A model generated the notes under the pieces. That model was not told the origin of the DNA, did not search any database, and saw only the letters and a program-made list of their open reading frames with translations. A DNA stretch of 37,011 nucleotides from Desulfobacula sp. GTDB taxonomy: Bacteria > Desulfobacterota > Desulfobacteria > Desulfobacterales > Desulfobacteraceae. The position numbers and the translations under genes are program-made. The stretch spans positions 1 to 37,011 of the forward strand of contig JABGOU010000038.1 in the NCBI GenBank assembly GCA_018645325.1, read 5' to 3'. Positions 8,025 through 16,941 of this stretch are shown here, piece by piece. Each line of letters opens with the position of its first letter. Position 1 is the stretch's first letter.

Positions 8025-9596
8025 TTAACCTTCCTGTCTTTTCCCCAGCCTTCCGTCTGGTTCAGGTATTTTGGGAGATGGAAACCTGGCTTTACGCTCA
8101 AGAGCATTTAGATCAAGATGATTGCGCATGTATTTTTTTGAAGCATCTTCAAATGGCTGAAAATCCCAGGGTGTGAACCTGCCCTTTCTCATTGATCTGT
8201 CAACCAGCCGTCTGCGATTCTGGTTTGCGACGATCTGTTCCCTGAGAACTTTTGTATCCCATTTTTTTGTTACCTGGTCATAAAACGTTTTACGCAATTC
8301 TTCATATTCTTTCTGCCCTGCAAGGTTGTTGATTTCATCCGGATCATTGTCCAGATCATAAAGCTGCTCTGGGTCCACATCACAATAGATATATTTATAT
8401 CTGCCATTCCTTAGCATAACTATCGGGGAAATTGCTCCTTCACAAAGGATTTCACCATAAACAAGTGCCTTCTCATCTTCATCTTCGCCATTCAGCAGGG
8501 GGAAAAGGCTTTTTCCATCAATTGAATCAGCATATTCAACAGGTTTTCCTCCACAAGCAATGTCTGTAAGCGTGGGCAGAAAATCAACAAGGGAGACGGG
8601 CTGATTTACCCTTCTGGGAGAAAACCTTCCAGGCGCCCGGATAATCATGGGAACACGGGAAGCCCATTCAAAGTATGACATTTTATACCACATTCCCCTT
8701 TCACCCAGCATCTCACCGTGATCAGATGTGATCACAATTATGGTATCGTCCTTAAGGCCATTTTTTTCCAAAGCACTGACAAGGCATCCCACTTTATCGT
8801 CTGCATAACTGATCTCGCTGTAATAGGCGTGGCGGGCATTGAGGATACGCTCTTTTGTCTGCTCATATTCACCCATTGCGCTGACATGATAGAGCCTCTT
8901 GCAATGGGGATCCAGTTTTTCATAATCAATTTGAGGAATTTTTGGCATATCAATTTCATCATGATCATACCGATCCCAGTATTCTTGTGTAATGGCAAAA
9001 GGGTCATGGGGATGCGTAAAAGAGGCAAGCAGGAAAAAGGGGCGTTCATCATCGCTTCTTGCAAGTTCATTTATTTTTCTAACAGAATTAAAGGCGACTT
9101 CCTCGTCAAAATCAATTTGATTACTTGTTACGCATTGACCCGACTGAACCACACTAAGCATGTTATGGTACCATGTGGGACGTCTGTCAAAATTATCCCA
9201 GTCAGGGGTCCATCCAAAATCGCCGGGATATATGTCGGTTGTAAGCCTGTCTTCAAAGCCGTGGGTCTGATCAGACCCCACAAAATGCATTTTGCCTGAA
9301 AGACAGGTGTAATAACCATTGTCACGCAGATAATGGGCAAAGGTGGGAACATCCTGGGAAAAAGGGCTTGAATTATCATAGGCGCCGATTCGGGAGGCCA
9401 ATTGCCCGGTCATCATGGAAGCCCGGGAAGGCGCGCACAAAGGGCTGTTGCAATAGGCATTCTCAAAAATAACACCTTCATCGGCAAGTTTTGAAATATT
9501 GGGTGCCTTTACAACCTTATTCCCATAACAGGGCAGGGCAGGTGCCGCCATTTGATCAAACATGATAAAAAGAATGTTGGGCTGTTTTTGAGCCAT
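8025..9596 (-). CDS. betC: Choline-sulfatase (Cys-type sulfatase)
   Basis: The enzyme hydrolyses choline-O-sulfate to choline and sulfate. The 523-residue sequence has the sulfatase signature CAPSRASMMTGQ with C54, the residue converted to formylglycine, and R58. Metal-binding residues are in the N-terminal IMFDQ and in ITSDHGEM. Blocks typical of BetC rather than general arylsulfatases are SGKMHF, ERLTTDIYP-type, FGWTPDWDNF, RPTWYHNM, FTHPHDPFA and the C-terminal TPWDFQPFEDA. No signal peptide is seen, so it is cytoplasmic. The radical-SAM maturase that would activate C54 without oxygen lies directly upstream on the same strand, followed by pylSc 36 nt downstream. AAGGAAA precedes the start by 8 nt. 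The choline released would feed quaternary-amine metabolism. Confidence 0.9.
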   Translation of the reverse strand: MAQKQPNILFIMFDQMAAPALPCYGNKVVKAPNISKLADEGVIFENAYCNSPLCAPSRASMMTGQLASRIGAYDNSSPFSQDVPTFAHYLRDNGYYTCLSGKMHFVGSDQTHGFEDRLTTDIYPGDFGWTPDWDNFDRRPTWYHNMLSVVQSGQCVTSNQIDFDEEVAFNSVRKINELARSDDERPFFLLASFTHPHDPFAITQEYWDRYDHDEIDMPKIPQIDYEKLDPHCKRLYHVSAMGEYEQTKERILNARHAYYSEISYADDKVGCLVSALEKNGLKDDTIIVITSDHGEMLGERGMWYKMSYFEWASRVPMIIRAPGRFSPRRVNQPVSLVDFLPTLTDIACGGKPVEYADSIDGKSLFPLLNGEDEDEKALVYGEILCEGAISPIVMLRNGRYKYIYCDVDPEQLYDLDNDPDEINNLAGQKEYEELRKTFYDQVTKKWDTKVLREQIVANQNRRRLVDRSMRKGRFTPWDFQPFEDASKKYMRNHLDLNALERKARFPSPKIPEPDGRLGKRQEG

Positions 9597-9676
9597 TTAT
9601 TATTTCCTTATATTGGGTATCATTTTAGATGTTTAAAAAATATTTATCACAATACCTTGGATTATAACTTTAAAAT

Positions 9677-10915
9677 TTATTTTCCGCAGCATTTTTTAAA
9701 CTTAATACCGCTTCCACAAAAGCAAGGATCATTTCGCCCGGATTTAGGAATTTTGTCAATCATTTTCTGTTCTTTTGTCCGCAGGTTCTGGATTGTTTCA
9801 CAAAGAATGTCAGACCTGTGTCTTGTATGGTTGAAAAAAGTTTTCAACCCAGGGCACAGACAGCTTATATTTTGGGGCAAATTTTGTGCATACATCCGAT
9901 TTTTAAGACAGTCTCCGGCGCATAGTTCAAGGTGATCACAGGTTGAACATTTTTCATTCCAAAGTTTTTTTTGTGCACCAAATTTTACATAGGCAGGAGA
10001 ATCAAGCATTTCTTCCCAGGATGTTTCCATTATATTGCCGAGTTTTAACTGTTTTTCAACAAAAAAATCACAGGGATAAATATCTCCATTGTATTCAACA
10101 ACAAAATACTGGCAGCAATTTTTTCCCATAACGCAGATATCATTTATTCCATCAATTTTTTTTGAAAGAATAGAATCAAAATTTCTGACTGACACGGAAA
10201 ATATATCATTGGGATACCATGAATCAAAAAGGTTGCACATAAAACGTCCCCATTGTTCTGCTTTTATGGAAAAGGGAAGCAGGTTCTTATTCTTGTCAAA
10301 TTCAACGCAGGGAATATATTGATGAAAATAAAATCCCATATTTTTCAAATAGTGATAAATCTCATGTGCATTGTCAACATTGGCCTGGCTGACAAGGGTA
10401 AGGATATTGAATTGCACATTATAGCGTTTTAATATTTCGATTCCTTTTATCGCCTCTTTGTGTGTGCCATTTCCCTTAGTTGTAACCCGGTACTTATTGT
10501 GAATTTTTTCAGGCCCATCAAGACTGCACCCCACAAGAAATTTATATCTGGCAAACAATTGGGCCATCCTTTCTGTAATAAGGGTGGCATTGGTCTGAAC
10601 CGAGTTGTTGATCCTGGCTTTGGCAGTGCCATGTTTTTTTTGAAGTTCGATAACTTTTAAAAAAAAATTGGTCCCCATCAGTGCAGGCTCACCACCCTGC
10701 CAGCAGATTGAATAGACAGGCTGCCGTGTTCCCATATATGTTTTGATCAAGCGTTCAAGCACTGGATCAGGCATCCTGTGTTTCTTTTTTTCTGGATATA
10801 GATTTTTTTTTGGCAGGTAAAAACAATATTCACAGTCAAGATTGCAGTCTGCGGAAACAGGTTTTACAAGTAAGCTAAAGGGGTGGGTGAGATTTTTTTT
10901 CCGGGAGCTATTCAT
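9677..10915 (-). CDS. Anaerobic sulfatase-maturating radical SAM enzyme (anSME) with C-terminal SEC-C motif
   Basis: It oxidises the active-site Cys of a sulfatase to formylglycine without oxygen. The radical-SAM cluster motif is CNLDCEYC (C24, C28, C31 from the ATG at 10915). ICWQGGEP follows, as in anSMEs. The SPASM half has many Cys (CVMGKNCCQY, YPCDFF, CSTCDHLELCAGDC) for two extra clusters. The last 20 residues form a SEC-C zinc motif (NDPCFCGSG...KKCC), an appendage not needed for catalysis. I place the start at ATG 10915, which overlaps the upstream stop by 8 nt; a GTG at 10927 is the alternative. Its target is almost certainly the choline-sulfatase encoded next. It is not PylB, which is a different radical SAM family. 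Confidence 0.9.
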   Translation of the reverse strand: MNSSRKKNLTHPFSLLVKPVSADCNLDCEYCFYLPKKNLYPEKKKHRMPDPVLERLIKTYMGTRQPVYSICWQGGEPALMGTNFFLKVIELQKKHGTAKARINNSVQTNATLITERMAQLFARYKFLVGCSLDGPEKIHNKYRVTTKGNGTHKEAIKGIEILKRYNVQFNILTLVSQANVDNAHEIYHYLKNMGFYFHQYIPCVEFDKNKNLLPFSIKAEQWGRFMCNLFDSWYPNDIFSVSVRNFDSILSKKIDGINDICVMGKNCCQYFVVEYNGDIYPCDFFVEKQLKLGNIMETSWEEMLDSPAYVKFGAQKKLWNEKCSTCDHLELCAGDCLKNRMYAQNLPQNISCLCPGLKTFFNHTRHRSDILCETIQNLRTKEQKMIDKIPKSGRNDPCFCGSGIKFKKCCGK

Positions 10916-12344
10916 TTTTTTTGACACGCTTTACATACTTTTCAAGATCAATACCAACATCCGGGTCAATGATCATATCAGGACTGTTTTCAAGAATTTG
11001 TTTAAATTTTTGGTTTGCCTTTAGTTTTACATCCAGGCTGCCATTTTTTTCCCAGTCGTCAAAGCTCTTTGTTTCAGAAACAGAGGGTTCCCAAAATTTT
11101 CTGCAATATTTCAATGTGGTTGGATGCGTCAGATATGATCCGCCATGCCCCACTTCTTTTATTGTATTTATTGAAAAATCATCTTCAAAATAGTCAATCC
11201 CTTTTACCACACAGGCTGCTCTTGACATTATTTCTTCATCAATGATGAACTTTTCATAGGAGACAGTCATGATGGAGTCAAGTATTCCAAAACATTCATT
11301 AACGACATTTACACCTGACATGGCCACCATTAAATAATTCTGCATAGTTTCAAACCCAGCCTGGCAGTCAATTATTTTAGAATCTGTCAGCCCTGCCATA
11401 CATCTTGTGGGAAGACCATAAAGTTCTGCGGCCATCTGGATGCCTGCGATATTTATTTGATTAGAAACAGGTGAGCCCGTGATATAGTTTGCCGTTCGCA
11501 TATCAGGAATGGCTGAAGCCGGTGAATAAATAAAAGGGGTTCCCTCAAAAATAAGCTGGGATAAAACTAGCCCTGCAAGGATCTCAACATTCTGTAATAC
11601 CACGGTTCCCATGGGGTCGGCAGGAGCTGTCACCCCTGACATGGCGCATGTTAAGACCATTATGGGCTGACCTTCTTTTGCATAGGCCAGCATGGTTTCA
11701 CAAGGGGTTTTATCATATCGAAGAGGACTTAAGGGGTTTAATGACACGCCAATAAGATGTTTGTTTTTAAGGCAGTCAGGGTCCCCCATATATATTTTAA
11801 CCATGTCAAACATCTGGTTTATTTCCTTTTGGCTACCAACATACCCAAAAAGAGGCTTGTCCGTATGATGCAGAAGCTGTTTGAAAATATCCAGGTAACG
11901 ATGGGGATTTTTTACTTCACCTGGTTCCACAGGAATCTGGCCTACTATGGAACATATTTTGCTCTGTTGACCCAGTTTGTACAAATTTATCAGGTCTTTC
12001 ATGGTTCCGGGTCTTCTGCCCATATCCAAATCCTGAATATAAATGGGGCCGTTATTCATACTGACATGAATCCCCTGTTGTTCTTTACCGACATTTATTG
12101 TTCGTTCACAATTTAACGCCTCCCATTGAAAAGTCTCAGGCGAAGAGTTAACAGCCTTATCCACCATTTCTTCTTGTATAAAAACAGTCTGCCCGTCTAC
12201 TTTTGCACCATGGGCTTTGAATATTTCAAGGCATTCTGCTGACTGAAAAATAATTCCTGTGTTTGCAAGGATATCTAAACTTGTTTCATGTATTTTTGAT
12301 AAAGTCTGCGTCTCAAGTAATCGGAAATTAGAAGCTATCTGCAT
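10908..12344 (-). CDS. MttB-family corrinoid methyltransferase lacking pyrrolysine (probably betaine-type)
   Basis: The 478-residue protein belongs to the trimethylamine methyltransferase (MttB) superfamily but has no internal amber codon. It therefore belongs to the non-Pyl branch that demethylates quaternary amines such as glycine betaine (MtgB), proline betaine or carnitine, methylating a corrinoid protein. Family blocks include SVSMNNGPIYIQD-like, CAMSGVTAPADPMGT, YSPASAIPDMRTANYITGSP, AGLTDSKIIDCQAGFETMQN and GVNVVNECFGILD. The TAG stop overlaps the start of the maturase gene, and AGGAG lies about 12 nt before the ATG. It is preceded by a sigma-54 activator on the same strand. With choline-sulfatase two genes on, choline or glycine betaine is the likeliest substrate, but sequence alone does not decide it. 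No corrinoid protein is encoded nearby. Confidence 0.85.
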   Translation of the reverse strand: MQIASNFRLLETQTLSKIHETSLDILANTGIIFQSAECLEIFKAHGAKVDGQTVFIQEEMVDKAVNSSPETFQWEALNCERTINVGKEQQGIHVSMNNGPIYIQDLDMGRRPGTMKDLINLYKLGQQSKICSIVGQIPVEPGEVKNPHRYLDIFKQLLHHTDKPLFGYVGSQKEINQMFDMVKIYMGDPDCLKNKHLIGVSLNPLSPLRYDKTPCETMLAYAKEGQPIMVLTCAMSGVTAPADPMGTVVLQNVEILAGLVLSQLIFEGTPFIYSPASAIPDMRTANYITGSPVSNQINIAGIQMAAELYGLPTRCMAGLTDSKIIDCQAGFETMQNYLMVAMSGVNVVNECFGILDSIMTVSYEKFIIDEEIMSRAACVVKGIDYFEDDFSINTIKEVGHGGSYLTHPTTLKYCRKFWEPSVSETKSFDDWEKNGSLDVKLKANQKFKQILENSPDMIIDPDVGIDLEKYVKRVKKNE

Positions 12345-12440
12345 TTTGAAAAAATTCTCCTTTTCGGTCAGGTTGAAAAAACACCTGCTCAGATTTTAAT
12401 ATATTAAATTTGATGCATAAAAGAAAAACCATAGGGTTGA

Positions 12441-13859
12441 TCAGTGGACAATAAGAGGAGGGGACATGTTCTTCAGCTTTCTTGAAAGGGTTGACTGGCT
12501 TATCCCCAACACTTTGGCAGCTTTTCTCTGGCTGCCGTATTTTTTTATGACTTTATTAATAATTTTTAATTCAAAAGCTTTGATTGTTTCTTTATAATTT
12601 TCTTTTTTAATGGAAACAGAGCTTGAAACATTAGTCTGTGAAAATATTGAAGGAAGATGTTCAGTTTCAATGACATCTCCTTCAGTCATGGTCACAAGTC
12701 GCTTAATAAGATTTTCCAATTCTCTTATATTTCCAGGGAAATTATATTCGCAAATCAGATTTTGAGCCGGTTTTGAAAGCAGTTTGCTGGTTTTAAATTT
12801 CTTGTTTAACTGGTTTAAAAAAAAGGTGGCAAGTGGAACGATCTCTTCTTTTCTTTCAGTCAGGGCAGGTATTTCTAATGGAACAACATTCAGTCGGAAA
12901 TACAAATCACTTCTAAACAGCTTTTCTTCAACCATCTGCTCAAGATTCCTATTGGTTGCAGCAATAATTCTTGTATTAATTTTAATGGATTTAACACCAC
13001 CCACCCGCATCAATTCCATACTTTCAAGAAATTTTAACAGCTTTGCCTGGGCAGGAAGCGGAATCTCTCCAATCTCATCAAGAAAAAGAGTTCCTTTGTC
13101 TGCTATTTCAAAGAGTCCTTTTTTCCCTTTTTGAGATGCTCCTGTGAAAGCGCCGCTTTCATGGCCAAATAATTCAGATTCAATGACCGATGCTGTTATT
13201 GCACCACAATTCAAATCAGCAAAAGGGAAGTGCCGCCGGTCAGATAATTGATGGATCAGTTTTGCAATCATGGACTTGCCCACACCTGATTTGCCTGTGA
13301 TTAAGAGGGGTACGTCATATTTAGCGGCACGCACGGCTGTTCTGATAATCTTTTCCATGGCCGGGCTTTTTATCACCATGCTTTCAAAATGGTTTGCGGC
13401 AAGACCCAGGTCTGAAAAATCCATCCGCATTTTGTCTTCTTGAATGTCTTCAATTTCAAGGGTTTCAGCAAGGCGGTTGATGTGGGATATATCCCTGTCA
13501 TTTACAAGGACAAAAAGGATGGCTCCTTGGCTGTCAAAAATGGGGATTCCCGTGGAAAGGATTTTTTTCTTATTGCGGGTGGTCTGAATTAAGGAGATGG
13601 CTTTTTTCTGTTTAATTACCAAAGCTGAAACGGATGGCTCATAAAAGCCTTCATCAACCAGATCTTTAACATTTCTACCCAGAACCTGGGAACTTTTGAA
13701 ATCAAACATCTCTTCTGTTGCACGGTTTACCATAACAACCATTCCTGTTGAATCAACAACAAAAAGGCCGTCTTTTGAATGCTTCATTATTGATTCAAAT
13801 ATCAGCTCAAAATCTTTGGCATTGAGTCTGTCATGAAGACTGAATTTTTTTTTAAACAT
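12441..13859 (-). CDS. PAS domain sigma-54-dependent transcriptional activator
   Basis: The 472-residue protein has an N-terminal PAS sensor (about residues 18-135), a AAA+ core (about 160-385) and a C-terminal TyrR/Fis-type helix-turn-helix ending in GSQRKAAKVLGISQSTLSRKLK. The core has Walker A GKSGVGKS, the sigma-54 contact loop ESGAFTGAS, Walker B TLFLDEIGE and an R-finger region RLNVVPLEIP. No receiver domain is present, so it should sense a small ligand or redox state directly. It lies 96 nt upstream of the methyltransferase gene in the same direction and probably controls the choline-sulfate/betaine/Pyl gene run. I did not find a convincing -24/-12 promoter in the gap. Confidence 0.9.
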   Translation of the reverse strand: MFKKKFSLHDRLNAKDFELIFESIMKHSKDGLFVVDSTGMVVMVNRATEEMFDFKSSQVLGRNVKDLVDEGFYEPSVSALVIKQKKAISLIQTTRNKKKILSTGIPIFDSQGAILFVLVNDRDISHINRLAETLEIEDIQEDKMRMDFSDLGLAANHFESMVIKSPAMEKIIRTAVRAAKYDVPLLITGKSGVGKSMIAKLIHQLSDRRHFPFADLNCGAITASVIESELFGHESGAFTGASQKGKKGLFEIADKGTLFLDEIGEIPLPAQAKLLKFLESMELMRVGGVKSIKINTRIIAATNRNLEQMVEEKLFRSDLYFRLNVVPLEIPALTERKEEIVPLATFFLNQLNKKFKTSKLLSKPAQNLICEYNFPGNIRELENLIKRLVTMTEGDVIETEHLPSIFSQTNVSSSVSIKKENYKETIKAFELKIINKVIKKYGSQRKAAKVLGISQSTLSRKLKNMSPPLIVH

Positions 13860-14076
13860 CTTAAAAGTCCCGGGTCGTCCTCAATTTATTTTTCTTTATT
13901 CAAAATTTATTAGGCACTATTTTCTATAAACACGGTTAGTCCATTCAAATTTGATGATTATGAAGGGCATCTATTGAATCTATACATATTGAACTCTATA
14001 TATAGGTAGAATAATCGTTTTTTTCAAGATTTATTCGTCCAAAAATGGCAGTATTCCCAAATCCGCTAAATGCTGA

Positions 14077-14565
14077 TTAAAATTTTATTTCCCTCTCGGT
14101 TTTAAGACCGACAAAAGAGTGTTGTCGCATTACCTCGTAACTTAAGATTGCAACGGTATTGGCCAAGTTTAAAGACCTGGAGCAAGCCGACATGGGTACC
14201 CTGACGCAAGAATCCTTGTTCTTTTGCAGCATTTTTTCAGGTAGGCCCACAGATTCCTTTCCAAAAATCAGGTAGACATTATCTGAATAACAGAATCGGT
14301 CACATTGCTTTGTTGCTTTTTTTGAGAGAAACACTTTCTGGCCCTGAGGATTTTTTATAAGGAAATCAGTATAGTCCCCGTATACTTTAACATTGAGTTC
14401 TTTCCAGTAATCAAGTCCGGCACGCTTTAAATATTTATCCTTGATGGAGAATCCCAATGGTTCTATTAGATGCAGCCAAGCACCCATGGCTTTGCAAGTC
14501 CGGCCAATATTCCCGGTATTCTGAGGTATTTCAGGTTCCAATAATACAATATTCAATTTCACCAT
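14077..14565 (-). CDS. trmL: tRNA (cytidine/uridine-34-2'-O)-methyltransferase TrmL
   Basis: It is a SPOUT-class methyltransferase of 162 residues that 2'-O-methylates the wobble base of certain leucine tRNAs. Signatures are the N-terminal VLLEPEIPQNTGNIGRTC, HLIEPLGF, RAGLDYW, the SAM knot region LIFGKESVGLP and IRVPM-like RVPMSACSRSLNLANT. Length is typical. The ATG at 14565 follows AAGGATGA. It appears to be a stand-alone housekeeping gene, separated by about 200 nt from each minus-strand neighbour, and it is not obviously linked to the methyl-amine genes. Confidence 0.93.
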   Translation of the reverse strand: MVKLNIVLLEPEIPQNTGNIGRTCKAMGAWLHLIEPLGFSIKDKYLKRAGLDYWKELNVKVYGDYTDFLIKNPQGQKVFLSKKATKQCDRFCYSDNVYLIFGKESVGLPEKMLQKNKDSCVRVPMSACSRSLNLANTVAILSYEVMRQHSFVGLKTEREIKF

Positions 14566-14764
14566 TCATTCATCCTTTTAAAAAAGGATTTATTATAGCA
14601 GATATTTAAAAAATAAAATCAATCAAATTGTTCCAAGGGAACTTTGCGACTATTGTTCTTTTTTTTTAACGGGCTGAACAATTACAAATATATAAAAAAA
14701 TATTGAGGGGAAATGGCCGGGCATGATGCCCTGGGCAAATCTATCTGTACCTGAGAGTATTTCA

Positions 14765-15790
14765 TTATACTAACTTGTATTGTTCCCTAAGATTTTCAGA
14801 AAGCGTTTGCGTTAACAGGAATGCCTTTTCAACGGTTTTCTCTTTGTCCTGATTGACCAGGCAGCAGGTGGCAGGAGATATCAGGCTTTGATTCAAAATC
14901 TGATCCAATGGGATACCTTTTTGGGTTAACGTCTTCCAGATGGTCTTTAGCTTAAAGGCAAGCAACTCAAGGTTTTCTTTTTCAAATGTTTCAATACCGG
15001 TTGGAACGATCCCCCAGACCAATATCCCGTTCCTGTCCAAAAAACGTTTAATGGAACGGGTACAGGATGAAAAAATTTCAGCATTGGTATAAATATCAAA
15101 TGACAACACATCCATATCCATCCCTAAAAGGAAATCCCAGTCTGGGTTGCCGCACAAATGTATCCCTTTGGGAGAATCAATTGTGGATAAAAACAAATCC
15201 AGATCCTTTTTGGCTTTTTGTTCTCCGTATCCGGACATGGCTGAAAAAATGAACTGCATCCCGGGCTCGTCAATAAACATAAAGGCATTGGTGTTTTTTT
15301 CTTTCAGCCTTTCTAATTGAACATTTATCCGTTTCGCCATTATCTCGAACATAAAAGGTCTTATATTATCGTCAAACAAGATGGGGCGGTCATCCTGATC
15401 CAGAACATTAAAACCAAAACTGACAGGACCCTCAAGCTGCCCCCGTATCGCTGGCCTGTCTGTGAGATCTATGTCTAAAAACCTGTGATATACTGCAGAA
15501 TACGTGGGGCTGACATCAAAATAATCCGGATCTTCAAAATGGGACATGGTTTCTTCAAACTCTTCTATAAATTTATCCATGGAGAATTTCAGGGTTTTAT
15601 TTTCCATATCAAGCAATATCCCTGGAAAATGTTCTGCCGCCTGTACATACATATCTTCATAATAGCTGTAGTTCGGCAACTGTGGCCAGAATGGTATATC
15701 CAGGCTTAATGCGGTTTTAAGCGCCTGATCCACATTGGTGTGTGGCATGACTGCCATTGCCGTGGTCATTAAATTGCCGGGTATGTTCAT
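14765..15790 (-). CDS. UROD/MetE-like (beta/alpha)8 methyltransferase or related protein
   Basis: The 341-residue protein belongs to the uroporphyrinogen decarboxylase/MetE-like superfamily, which includes zinc-dependent methyltransferases acting on methyl-corrinoids. A candidate zinc site is H211-X-C213 (HLCGNPDWD) with C309 or C310 (PATCCLVN), the same His-X-Cys...Cys arrangement used by MtaA/MtbA- and MetE-type enzymes. The segment FIDEPGM near residue 173 is also MetE-like. It starts 1 nt after the stop of the NapH-like gene with AGGGGA overlapping that stop, so translation is coupled. It could take methyl groups from a corrinoid protein to an unknown acceptor, or have another role; it is not a true uroporphyrinogen decarboxylase by its motifs. 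Confidence 0.65.
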   Translation of the reverse strand: MNIPGNLMTTAMAVMPHTNVDQALKTALSLDIPFWPQLPNYSYYEDMYVQAAEHFPGILLDMENKTLKFSMDKFIEEFEETMSHFEDPDYFDVSPTYSAVYHRFLDIDLTDRPAIRGQLEGPVSFGFNVLDQDDRPILFDDNIRPFMFEIMAKRINVQLERLKEKNTNAFMFIDEPGMQFIFSAMSGYGEQKAKKDLDLFLSTIDSPKGIHLCGNPDWDFLLGMDMDVLSFDIYTNAEIFSSCTRSIKRFLDRNGILVWGIVPTGIETFEKENLELLAFKLKTIWKTLTQKGIPLDQILNQSLISPATCCLVNQDKEKTVEKAFLLTQTLSENLREQYKLV

Positions 15791-15791
15791 T

Positions 15792-16913
15792 TTATTTCCC
15801 CTTTTTTTTAAACTGTTGCATCATTTGAGGTCTTTGTATCTGGAGATTTTTCATGGCTCGCATCATTTTTCCCATTTTTTTTGGGTCAACCTGCCCGTTT
15901 GAATTCCATGGCAGATTACTTTGTATCACATACCTGAGATAGGCAGATTTTGAAATTTCATTTTCCCAGTTACCTGATGCTTTGGCCATGGATATACCAA
16001 TGGAAAATATGAGAACCAGTATCAAGGCAATTGTGGTCTGCCCAAGCTGAATATTACCGGGAGATAGTGAAAAGCCTATGGTTTGTTTTTCAGGACAAGT
16101 TTTAACACAGGTCATGCATGCTGTACACTCTGAAGAGCGAATACTTTGCTTTTCCCTGATTTTTATAAGGCTGGTGCATTTTTTTTCGCACCTGCCGCAG
16201 TTCGTACAATTGGATGGATTTCGTTTAATCTTCCCGATACTTAAAAAGCTGAACACTCCCAGAACAGCACCATAGGGACATAGATATCTGCACCAGAAAT
16301 AAGGGATTGCAAATGATAATAAAATCAACACAAGGATAACGATTAAGGCAGTATTTGAAATATGGGTAAAAAAGTGCAGCATTTTTATATCTGCAAATCG
16401 ATTGTAAGGACTTTGAATAAACTGCTCAATACTTTGTATGGGCATCTTGTAAAAAATAGACCATACAAAAAAACCAGCCAAGCCATATTTAATACTTCTC
16501 AATACCACATCCGCCCAAATCGGCAGAACCACTTTCTTTTTAAAGGATAAGATATTTAATTTTGAAAGAATATCCGAAAGCAGGCCTATGGGGCAAACCC
16601 AGCTGCAAAACCCTTTTTTTACAATCAAAGCTGTCATGCAAATGATTGAAAAAATCACCAGTGCAGACGGATGGATAGTGTTGATTTTTCCGGTAACAAA
16701 AAAATGTTTCAGGCTGACCAGAGCGCTGATCGGAAGAAAGGCCTCTACACCCGGTGGTCTTTCAAACTTGGGAATGATACCCGTTTCAAGTTGAGAAACA
16801 AAAAGATAAAATTTAATTCCGATAGCGAGTACAATGATAAATGATAATAGCTGTAGCAGCCTCCTCGTGGAATAGAGCGGGCCAAGACCCTTTCTATGAA
16901 ATCTATTTTCCAT
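15792..16913 (-). CDS. NapH/NosR-like membrane ferredoxin, 4 Fe-S Cys motifs
   Basis: The 373-residue protein is an integral membrane electron carrier. Hydrophobic segments lie at about residues 16-40, 82-98, 140-155, 187-205 and 294-310. Two CX3CP motifs (C103/C107 and C208/C212) sit at membrane edges as in NapH, NosR and CcoG. Two full 4Fe-4S motifs follow: C236/C239/C242/C246 and C263/C266/C269/C273. It should pass electrons between the quinone pool and a soluble partner. AAAGGGA lies 5 nt before the ATG. It is co-transcribed with the UROD/MetE-like gene downstream and driven by an FNR-type promoter. A role in reductive activation of corrinoid proteins or in nitrogen-oxide handling are both possible. 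Confidence 0.85.
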   Translation of the reverse strand: MENRFHRKGLGPLYSTRRLLQLLSFIIVLAIGIKFYLFVSQLETGIIPKFERPPGVEAFLPISALVSLKHFFVTGKINTIHPSALVIFSIICMTALIVKKGFCSWVCPIGLLSDILSKLNILSFKKKVVLPIWADVVLRSIKYGLAGFFVWSIFYKMPIQSIEQFIQSPYNRFADIKMLHFFTHISNTALIVILVLILLSFAIPYFWCRYLCPYGAVLGVFSFLSIGKIKRNPSNCTNCGRCEKKCTSLIKIREKQSIRSSECTACMTCVKTCPEKQTIGFSLSPGNIQLGQTTIALILVLIFSIGISMAKASGNWENEISKSAYLRYVIQSNLPWNSNGQVDPKKMGKMMRAMKNLQIQRPQMMQQFKKKGK

Positions 16914-16941
16914 CTTTATCCCTTTTCAATATATTTAATCT

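Noticed and set aside
8718-9299. 193-codon plus-strand open frame opposite the choline-sulfatase gene
   Set aside because: It is antisense to well-conserved sulfatase codons and lacks start signals; treated as a shadow.
12345-12440. Sigma-54 (-24/-12) promoter between the activator and the MttB homologue
   Set aside because: The best candidate has 12 rather than 10 bases between GG and GC and lacks the wider consensus. The gap upstream of xsc shows no match either.
14719-14764. Minus-strand ACTCTCAGGTACAG resembling the 3' part of a glycine riboswitch, plus the palindrome GGGCATGATGCCC as a terminator
   Set aside because: The rest of the aptamer (the preceding GCCGAAGGGG-type stretch and the GGACAG end) is missing and no glycine gene follows. 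The palindrome is 17 nt from any T run, so a terminator is not convincing either.
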